A stretch of DNA of 64,000 nucleotides from Polytrichum commune (taxonomy: Eukaryota; Streptophyta; Polytrichopsida; Polytrichales; Polytrichaceae). Of the stretch, positions 48,060-57,200 are shown one piece after another. Positions within the stretch are counted from its first letter, which is position 1. Every line of letters begins with the position of its first letter. The position numbers and the translations under genes are program-made. The notes beneath the pieces were generated by a model, which worked only from the letters and a program-made list of their open reading frames with translations, ran no database searches and was not told the DNA's origin. The stretch covers positions 35,513,501 through 35,577,500 of the forward strand of contig OX485805.1 of assembly GCA_950295325.1 (NCBI GenBank). The letters run 5' to 3'.

Positions 48060-48913
48060 CCCAGCACATCCCAACCCTTCCAACGTGGAGGAGGCCACGT
48101 AGCAACGATAGGGAAACCCTAGCGGCGTTGGCTACCTCCCCGCACCCCTTCTTCTCCTTTCATTGTCATTTGGAGCATAGAAAGGAGAAGCGGAACGCTG
48201 AGCACATGCGGAGCGGAGCTCTTGTCATTTCTTTACTCATATCTTTTCTTTGTTTTGTTGGTGCGCGTGTTTGAGAGTCGCAGATTTCTTTTGAGAGTTG
48301 CAAGTTTGCTAGTAGAGAGCTTGAGAGCTACAAACTTGAAAGTTGCATACACATAAGAGTTGTTGCAAGGGTTTGTATGTAACGTGCGAGGGCTTAAGAG
48401 TGTGAGGGAGGAATGACTAATGTGAGGGTGCAGTAGATTGAATTTACAATTTTGAGGTTTTCGAAGTTTTTCACTAAATGAGGAAGCACAAGTTTTGGAT
48501 GTATACCAATTCAACGTGCATAGTGTAATCCCCCTGAACTCACTTCCTTCACATTTTGAAATTTTTTTCATTGTTGAATTCCATGTGTTTTTTTCCATGT
48601 ATGTTGAGCTTTGGCATGTTTTGTTTGCAAGCTTCCCCATATTTTTCGATTTAGTGTTCTCTCACAACCTGAAACTCAATTACGTTTTCATTCGGTTGTT
48701 TCAATTTTTATCGTTCTCAAGTTTTATCTTCACTTGCAGTATGCAAAGGCACCAATTCAAGATTGATAGGTATCCATCACAAACCAAAAGTGGCAAGATG
48801 CAATGGACAAATTACTGATACATATCAACCACTCCATTATAGACCAATGCATATTTATATTTGTTTATATATGAATATAAAAACATATGTACATGCGTAA
48901 ATACCGGAGCATG
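48060..48913. other. Right part of the centre of the inverted-repeat structure
   Basis: No gene supported. GAGAGT(C/T)GCA and GAGAGCT(A/T)(C/G)AA words repeat between 48,270 and 48,330. Open frames of up to 135 residues have no recognised domain. Confidence 0.45.
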
Positions 48914-49778
48914 TTTACGAACGGGCGTTCGTAAACTTTAGCGCAACAACCAAGTGCTGCACAGTTACGAACGTGCGTTCGTAAATCTCGGCCCACATTT
49001 ACGAACGTGCGTTCGTAAACTTCTTCGCAGCAACCAAGTGCTGCATAGTTACGAACGTGCGTTCGTAAACGTCGGTGCACATTTACGAACGGGCGTTCGT
49101 AAACCTCGGCCCACATTTACGAACGGGCGTTCGTAAACCTCGGCCACATTTACGAACGAGCGTTCGTAAACCTCGGCCCATATTTTCGCAAAATTCTGCG
49201 CAGCAACCGAGTGCTGCATAGTTAGTAAATGTGCGCCGACTTTTACGAACAGGCGTTCGTAAACCTCGGCCCACATTTACGAACGGGCGTTCGTAAACCT
49301 CGGCCCACATTTTCGTAAAATTCTGCGCAGCAACCAAGTGCTGCATAGTTAGTAAATGTGCGCCGACTTTTACGAACGGGCGTTCGTAAACCTTGGCCCA
49401 CATTTACGAACGGGCGTTCATAAATCTCCGCCACATTTACGAACGGGCGTTCGTAAAACTCGGCCCACATTTTCGTAAAATTCTGCGCAGCAACCAAGTG
49501 CTGCATAGTTAGTAAATGTGCGCCGACTTTTACGAACGGGCGTTCGTAAACCTTGGCCCACATTTACGAACGGGCATTCGTAAATCTCCGCCACATTTAC
49601 GAACGGGCGTTCGTAAACCTCGGCCCACATTTTCATAAAATTCTGCGCAGCAACCAAGTGCTGCATAGTTAGTAATTGTGCGCCGACTTTTACGAACGGG
49701 CGTTCGTAAACGTCGGCCCACATTTTCGTAAACTTCTGCTCATCAACCAAGTGTTGCACTGTTACGAATGTGCGTTCG
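48914..49778. repeat. Palindrome array, inverted orientation (inner part of right arm)
   Basis: About 17 palindromes of the same type, centres mostly GG with GT, AG and AG-like variants. Linkers (CCTCGGCCCACAT, and AAATTCTGCGCAGCAACCAAG with TGCTGCATAGTTAGTAAATG) are the reverse complement of those at 45,440-45,890. The higher-order period is about 160 bp from 49,243 onward. The last palindrome is cut by the retrotransposon; its other half lies at 61,317. Confidence 0.92.
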
Positions 49779-50479
49779 TGTGAGCCCAAAAGGGTGCCCA
49801 CATTTAGTCTTAGACCCTTGAAACGTTAGTTGATGCACTTTGAAGTAGCATGTTACTTCACAAAAATATAAAAAGAGTGAAATGTTAGTCTTAGAAGTAC
49901 CATGTTGTAAGAGGCTAGGATGTGAGTTGTTATTGTGTTTTTACCTTCGGAAGGATTTGAGTGAATGAGGATAGGTAAGGAGAACTTGGATTGAGTAGTT
50001 AGTGAGTAGGCTAGTACAAATGGATGGAGACAACCAAAGTGACTCAAGAGGCAAGTGCATTCGAATTGGGATGAATGGAGGATCACATGGAGCGCACAAG
50101 TGGACCACCTCATCATGGCCACTTAATGGGGAAGGCCCAAGGAAGAATGCAAGGTGGAGGATAAGCAAATTCTCAAAGCACCAATCAAATCACGAGTTAA
50201 GCATCGTGGTTTGAATTAAGTGGTGAGCGACGATTTGGGAAAGTAAGGGAAGAAAGTTATGGCGGCGGAAAGCGAAGGAGGCTAAGTTTGGGTTGAAGCA
50301 TCCCAAGTTTGGTAAAGTGTGGTAGGTAGAAAGCCAAGGCTAGTTAAATGTTCGAATTAGGATCCTTGTTGATCATTTGAGGGAGGAAGGCTTAGAAGAT
50401 AGGATTGGCGCCTACTAAGTAGGAGGAAATCTCAAGGGCTTATCGTGAGCCTTGAGGGTGCTCACCCCCTCAAGCTTAC

Positions 50480-50487
50480 TATATAAT
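50480..50487 (+). promoter_or_regulatory. Candidate LTR TATA box
   Basis: TATATAAT within CTTACTATATAATCCC, followed by a C/T-rich stretch. Transcription would start some 25-35 bp downstream, marking the U3/R border near 50,515. The equivalent in the 3' LTR is 59,854-59,861. Confidence 0.5.
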
Positions 50488-50999
50488 CCCTCATTCTTCC
50501 CTCACTCATCCTCTCTTTCCTTTGTGCTCCAAGGCACCCCACGAGTTATAAGTGTGGGTGTGGGAAGCCATATTGGAGCACATGTGTGTGCTTAGTTTTT
50601 AGTTTGAGAGCCAAGGCTTGTTAGCCTTGAAGAGGGCTTGACCTCTTGGTAGAATTAGTGTTGACGTGAAGGATTTTAAAGTTAATTCATGATTCCAATT
50701 TGTGGTACTTAAAGTTCATGTTTTGAATACACGTGGTTGCAAGTTCCATGTTTAAGAGTTGAGCACTTGATGTTGTGATGAATGCAAAAATATACTTGTG
50801 TGGATTAGTTAGTCTTAGTGAAGTTAGGAAATTCTCTCTCCCCCTCTCCTCTCTAGGATTTTAGGATTTTAGGATTAGAGAAGAATTGTGTGATTAGAAA
50901 GGGGTTGTTAGTAGAATTAGGGAAATTAGGTAGGAAGATTAGTTAAGGGCTTGAATAATTAGTGAGGTAGTTGGGGATTACAACTACAAAGTTGTGGGT

Positions 51000-51250
51000 T
51001 CATGAAGGAGCTGGGTTTATGAAGGAGCTGGGTTTGTTTAGTTAGAAAGTAAAGAGCTGGGTTTATGAAGGACCTGGGTTTGTTTAGTTAGAAGCTAAGG
51101 AGCTGGGTTCATGAAGGAGCTGGGTTTATGAAGGAGCTGGGTTTGTTTAGTTAGAAGCTAAGAAGCTGGGTTTATGAAGGAGCTGGGTTTATGAAGGAGC
51201 TAGGTTTATGTAATTAGAAAGTAAAGAGATGGGTTCATGAAGGAGCTTAG
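51000..51250 (+). repeat. GGAGCTGGGTTTATGAA tandem repeat inside the LTR
   Basis: About nine copies of a GAAGGAGCTGGGTT(T/C) core, some joined by TGTTTAGTTAGAA(A/G)(C/G)TAA linkers. Repeated at 60,374-60,624 in the 3' LTR. Confidence 0.88.
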
Positions 51251-51946
51251 TAGATAGCCTACCTAATTAGCTCCTAGACAAGTAGTTAGTTACATTATGC
51301 TAGTTAGTGTTATGTGTGGCTTTCACAAGTAAATGTATTTGAGATTGACTATAGAGAATAGTGTTTTTTTAACACTTGCATCCTCTCTTTAAAAATAAAG
51401 CACGTGCACAACTTAATGGAGAATGTGGAGCACTCTCGCGATGGCAAGACAAAGGAAGCAAAGACCAAAGGTGCGAGGGAGAGATTGACATAAGTCACAT
51501 AAGTATTTCTTAATACTTAAAGGCTTATGTACGGTATGGAGACACCAAGTGAGACCTCTTATAGTAGCGATACGGAATACACAAGTGATAGTTCAAGTGG
51601 TAGTATAGAGTCAACGGCACGGACTCCATTTAGGAGAGGGATATCCTTAAGGGCTTGTGTAGCTAAAGCAGCCGGATGGACGTTAGAAGCAAACAAAGAC
51701 AAAATAGCACCCGAGCATAAGGAGGTTAAAATAACATAGTTAACTTGTGCATTCTCCACATACGTATTGAAATCGTACATTGAGTTGTTAAAAGTGAAAT
51801 TCCAGTTAAATCCAAGACCACTTGAAGGGTGAACCTTGCACTATGGACTCATCCAAGTCCAAATCCAATACCGCGGAGGAATGTGAGCCCAAACCCACTA
51901 CTCGGACTACGGACGCTTAAGGGTGGGGGGTTTGGCCTCACATAAT

Positions 51947-51964
51947 TGGTGCGTCCGCCGGGAG
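51947..51964 (+). other. Primer-binding site, probably for tRNA-Gly
   Basis: TGGTGCGTCCGCCGGGAG lies four bases after the 5' LTR. It starts with TGG, complementary to CCA of a mature tRNA. From memory it differs at one base from the complement of the 3' end of plant tRNA-Gly(UCC); the tRNA identity was not checked against a database. Confidence 0.65.
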
Positions 51965-52851
51965 CGAAGCGGAAGGTAGTTACAAGACTTGGAGGCGACT
52001 AGGAGACTTGGAGGCAACTAGGAAAAATTGGAGACACAAACTTGAGAGAAGGGAAGGAGCACCCGAAACTCGGTAAGTATTCTCTCTTTGGGTTACATTT
52101 GAATTCATTGTATTTCCACTATTCCTTGGAATGAATTGCATTGTCAATTACGCAAATTCATTTTTGAGGAAGGAGCGCGGCGAAGGTACGTCCTCAACCT
52201 TTTTGGGGATTTGCTAAGAACTTAAAAGGAACCTATAACCGAGTAGCTCATTAAAACATTAGAGGGTAAATTCACCTTAGGACATTGAACTTTGACACTC
52301 ACCTCGGGGTGAGTCTCAAAGTTTTGGGAGTTGTCATTTCATGCTCTAGATTAAATTAATATTTCACAAAGTTTATGGTGTTGTTACATTGAGTCACGAT
52401 TGAGGGGAGTGCTAACTCACAGGGGGATGCGATTGCTCAAGGTATGTTTATTTCTTCAAAGTGAACTCATTAACTAATTAAGGAATGCATTTTGTACTCG
52501 TGATTGTTGTTATCCGTTGTAGAGGGTAATTCCCGAATTGTGGATGGTGTGAGAAGTTGAAGGGTGAAGCCTCGACTTTTAACATAATCTACTCGGAAGG
52601 TCATCCCCTCACAATCGGTATTGTGGTGAGTGTTAATTTGCGGGAAGGTGCGGAGGTGATGCTCCGACTTAACCAAAAAATTAACATGAACATGCCTATC
52701 CCCTATTGGGATTCTTTCACCTAAGTGGGCTTGCAGGTTCTTTTCCTCACCTCCTAAAAAAATTATAACCACACCAAGACAAGTGAAAATATTAAGAGGG
52801 GAATTGCTAGGATTATGTGTGGTCAAGTGAGGGTCGATCGATTCTTATGGA

Positions 52852-54246
52852 ATGCAAGGTAGGACTCGCTCACAAAAACCAAGTTTGATAGTAGGACTAG
52901 AGAAATCTACTCGAAAGAGGCGGTCCTCTAAAATCAGTGATAGATTAGAACAAGATAATGTTAGAATAGAGAGTTGTTTGAACGTCGAACCTAGGACTAG
53001 GTCAATTCTAGACACCTTAGAACTTGGAGCTCAACTTGAAGAGGAGATCACTCCCTCCAAATTGAGTGGTGAAACTTCTTCGGAAAATTACACACTTAGA
53101 GAAGAATTCCCGGTAGAAGTTGATAGGGGATTGTTGAATAGTTCACCGGTCACCATGGCCGAGGAACGGGGGATGGATCCACCACCCATACCCCCAATTC
53201 CGCCCATACCTCCTATACCTCCAATAGACCCATTGGTTAGGCCAAGAGGCCTACCAATTGTGGTTCCACAAAATTTAGCGGCGATGGATATGCCATCTCA
53301 TCTCCCTAAATTTTATGGGACCAAGGATGAGGACCCCTCTCGGCACATGGAACGGTATATCGAACGGTTGGCTAGCTTCCTCATAACCGACACGGGTTAT
53401 TGGTTAGTGTGGTTTCCTACCACTCTAGAGGGGGAAGCCTATGAATGGTATCGGGATCATGCCGAGGGACATTTTAGGGGATGGGAACAATTTCAAAGGG
53501 AGTTTCTTAACGAATTTAGGCCGGAAGTGGGTCAAAGTACCGCATTAAGGGCATTGTCGTCATTGAAGCAAGGAAGGGAGGAAGAAATTTCGGCTTACAT
53601 TAGGAGGTTTGATTTAGTGTGCACTAGATTTGTGGGTACCATGCTCAACGACGACACGCTAAAGCAATTTTTCATTCAAGGGTTTTTTAAGTCCGGAACT
53701 ATTAGGGGTGTTCTAGAAAGGAATCCCTTGACCTTGGCGGATGCCAAGCGTGCGGCTAGAGATATTGAAAACTTGGATAAAGATCACGAAAGGCTATGGA
53801 GAAGGGAGGATGAATTGATCCCACAATTCATCCCCATACGCCCTAGGGTGGTAGCGGTAGAACCCGCTAAGTATGAGAACCAAATTCCATATGCCATTGT
53901 GGACACCGGTCCCCGACCTTTAGCGGTTAGGGAACCGGCACCTCTTTTGGCACTACCGGCCCCTAGAACGGATCCACACTTGGAGGAGGTTGAGAGAAGA
54001 CTAGGTGCTAGCCAACTAGGATTCCAAGAGGCTATGATAAAACAAATGCAAAGCCTCACGGATCAAATGTCATTAATGATCCGGAGTCAACAACCGGGGC
54101 CTCCACCCCCGGTTGAGTCGGGTAGGCATTCTTCCGGATTATGGTGTGTCCAATGTGGCCAACCGGGCCACACGCGTCAATTTTGTAGAAGTGGACAAAA
54201 CCGTGACCAAAGAGGAAACGGTAACCCACCTCAACAAAATCAATGA
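52852..54246 (+). CDS. Gag polyprotein of the Ty3/gypsy element
   Basis: 464 codons ending in TGA at 54,244-54,246. Residues about 111-125 form a PPIPP repeat. The Retrotrans_gag capsid-like region follows (GEAYEWYRDHAEGHFRGWEQ and QFQREFLNEFRPE). A CCHC zinc knuckle sits near the end (Cys432, Cys435, His440, Cys445). Gag packages element RNA into virus-like particles. The frame continues after the TGA, without further stops, into pol; that stretch adds a second Cys/His-rich cluster. The stated start is the first codon of the open frame that gives an ATG at 52,852. Confidence 0.9.
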   Translation: MQGRTRSQKPSLIVGLEKSTRKRRSSKISDRLEQDNVRIESCLNVEPRTRSILDTLELGAQLEEEITPSKLSGETSSENYTLREEFPVEVDRGLLNSSPVTMAEERGMDPPPIPPIPPIPPIPPIDPLVRPRGLPIVVPQNLAAMDMPSHLPKFYGTKDEDPSRHMERYIERLASFLITDTGYWLVWFPTTLEGEAYEWYRDHAEGHFRGWEQFQREFLNEFRPEVGQSTALRALSSLKQGREEEISAYIRRFDLVCTRFVGTMLNDDTLKQFFIQGFFKSGTIRGVLERNPLTLADAKRAARDIENLDKDHERLWRREDELIPQFIPIRPRVVAVEPAKYENQIPYAIVDTGPRPLAVREPAPLLALPAPRTDPHLEEVERRLGASQLGFQEAMIKQMQSLTDQMSLMIRSQQPGPPPPVESGRHSSGLWCVQCGQPGHTRQFCRSGQNRDQRGNGNPPQQNQ

Positions 54247-57200
54247 GGTCAAGCGCCACCTCACTATGGAAATGGAAGCAATAGAGGACCACAACCTAGA
54301 GGGCAAGGTGGCCAAAATTTAGAGAAGAAGGAATTTCATCCCTTTTGTGGAAGGTGGCACGCTCAAGGACAATGTTGGTCCGAAGGTCAAGAGTTTAATT
54401 GTAGCAATTGTGGAGGAAGTCATCCCTCGGATACGTGTCGCCAACCGGACAAAATAATTAATGTCCCTTACCCGGTGGCTAATCCACAACAACAAGCAAG
54501 GGATAATATGCGAGGTGCTAGGCCACAAGGAGTACCGGCCAATGAACTTAGGCCACCTAACTTATACTATGACCATAGTAATGCTAGGCAAACTTTTCAT
54601 CCACCGGCGGGCTTGCAAACTACAACCGGTTACATTCCAATACAAAATAGACAAGGAGTTCCACCTAATGGTAGTAATGGGAGACAAGCGCCTCCAACGG
54701 ATCCGGGACCATCTAACTCCCAAGATGTTAGGTTCATGGATGGAGTGTTGGAGGCCACATGTGATGACATGCTTCCTCTCCCAACGAGAATTGGAGAGGA
54801 GCAAAGTCAATGGCCTCCTCACACCAATGCTATTACATATGAGTTAGTGAAGGGTAAGGGTGTGGTTGAAGAAGCACCTGCACTAGCGGTAACTACTAGG
54901 GCTAGGAGAGGGGATGCCCCGTTGGAGGTAGGAATAGGAGAGCAAGGAAATTACTCTTCGGATGAAGAGATTAATCTCTCCGAGTTGGATAGGGTAGCTA
55001 GAAGAGCTACTAAGGATGTGGAGAGGGAAAATATAATTTTACAAGATAGGGAGAGGACTAATGCGGTACATGACTTGGATAATAGCGATGTGGGTGAATG
55101 GGAAGGACCGGGGGTTCCCGTAGACGAATTCGACGTAGTGGGTAATTCTAAGGTGGAAAGATCTACCGGGTACGACTTGTGGGCGGACCTTAGTACACTC
55201 AAGGCGGATATTACTTTCGGCCAACTATTGGAAATTTCACCCACGGCAAGGAAAACATTAAAGGAGGGAATGCCGGTACACAAGAGGATGAGGAAGGTGA
55301 AAGCTAAAATAGCCGCTAGGATCCAATCACAAGGTGGAAGAGACGTGAAAGCTATAGAAATAGAAGTTGTTATAGTAGATAAGGTGGTTCCTAATGTGCT
55401 AGTCGACGGAGGGAGTAGTCTAAATATACTACCGGAGGATACTATGAAAAAATTGGGACTTGGACTCACGGGGCCTTCACCTTTGGTCATAAATATGGCA
55501 AATCAAAGTTCGACTACGCCTTTGGGGATGATCAAGGATTGTAGAATGACTACGGGAGGTGAGGAGTACTTGGTCACCTTCCATGTCATTAAAATGCACT
55601 CCAACAAGGACACCTTCCCCATTTTGCTAGGTAGGCCTTGGTTGCGGATGGCGAATGCTATGGTCAATTGGGGTGGACCTAAACCATCCATCACTTATGG
55701 TCCGGAGGGTAATAGGGTCATAGTGTCCATTGGTTCATTAGAAGGATGGATGAAGAAGGAGATGTATTTGCCATTGGAGAAGGAAATTGATGACTTAAAC
55801 GAGAATGAGATTGGCAAGGCATTGGTGGGAGTCGTCCATCCCGAAGGTCAAAGGGTTGTTATAGATTCGGGCTCGGGAAGTCTAGGTCCTAATTTTTACA
55901 ATTATGGGGATAATGGGGATTATGCCCAATGGCTAAGGGAGTACCCCGAGTCCGAGGTTGATGTAATGGTTACATTTCACCAAGTAGGCTTAGGGAGTGA
56001 ATTTCCTAGTGTTAGTTTAGGAGAGGGCTCATTGTTGGAGCCATGTGAGGTGCTCACCGAGGAAGAGTGGGTTAGCGGTGGGTTAACACCTTGGGTAGAT
56101 GACGTGGAAGAGGGTGAGGTTAGTTTAATTCATGTAGATGGGACTCAAGAGGAGGATGTGATTATTGAGTCATCGAAATTGGAGGAGCCTTTACATTTCA
56201 AGACCACGTCTACGGGGATAGTTGTAGGTCAAGATGTGAAAGATTACCCCAATGTGCCTTCCGATTGGTATCGGAACAAAGAGGAACAAGCACATGTGTC
56301 GGAAGCGGATTGGCGGTACGTGGATGTGAAATTAAAGAATGGAAAAACCCGACAAATGAAGATGGGCTCCAAATTGGGGGAGAAAGAGGTTAGGGAGTAT
56401 AGCAATTTGGTGGATGAGTTTAGTGATACTTTTGCATGGTCCTACGATGAGCTTAAGGGAATTCCTAGGGAAATGGTAGAGCACCGGATTCCTTTAATTC
56501 CGGGGGCGAGGCCAATTAGACAAAAGGAGAGGAGGATGAATCCTCAATTGCAATTGTTGGTGAAAGCGGAATTGGAAAGGTTATTGAAGGCCGGGTTTAT
56601 CAAGCCGGTGGAAATCACGGATTGGGTTTCTCCTATGGTCTTAGTAAAGAAAAAAAATGGGAAATTAAGGGTTTGCGTCGACTATAGGAAATTGAATTCG
56701 TGCACACAAAAGGATCACTTCCCCTTACCTTTTATCACCTTGTTGCTTGAGGAGGTTGGAGGTCATTCGCGATATACCTTTATGGATGGGTATGCGGGTT
56801 ATAATCAAATTTCCATAGCCCTCCAAGATATCCATAAAACGGCTTTTACTACACCTTGGGGTACTTTTGTGTGGGTAGTGATGCCATTTGGGTTATGTAA
56901 TGCCCCGGCTATTTTCCAACGATTAGTAATGTATATCTTCACCGACTTGTTGTTCAAATCCATGACCGTCTTTGTGGACGATTTTAGCACACAAAGTAAT
57001 GTGGATGATCACCTACATTGTGTTAGGGAGGCATTGGTTAGGTGTAGGAAGATGAGGTTAGCATTGAACCCGGATAAGACATTTTTGGGAGTGAATAAGG
57101 GAGTGTTGTTGGGTTATGTTGTTAGTGAGAAAGGTAGAGAACCCGATCCGGATAAGATTGCGGCCATAAGCGACTTGGTAACTCCAACCAATTCCAAGGG

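Larger units (their letters stand above)
49779..51942 (+). repeat. 5' LTR
   Basis: 2,164 bp. It holds a candidate TATA box (TATATAAT, 50,480-50,487), an AATAAA at 51,394-51,399, a GAAGGAGCTGGGTTTATG-type tandem repeat (about 51,000-51,250) and a 70-codon open frame (51,527-51,739) rich in Ser/Thr. That frame is also present in the 3' LTR and has no recognised domain. Confidence 0.95.

Noticed and set aside
47868..48274. Ser/His/Pro-repeat open frames of 70-123 codons
   Set aside because: Produced by the CCCATC minisatellite in multiple frames and on both strands.
45440..49778. CRISPR-like array (regular palindromic repeats)
   Set aside because: The linkers are themselves repeated, not unique spacers; the surrounding genes have spliceosomal introns; no cas genes are present.
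48865..49801. Open frames of 60-127 codons reading VYERPFVNVG / LRTPVRKC repeats
   Set aside because: They arise in several frames and both strands because the palindrome lacks stop codons; no independent coding evidence.
54461..54847. 128-codon frame overlapping pol
   Set aside because: Alternate-frame shadow of the pol reading frame.
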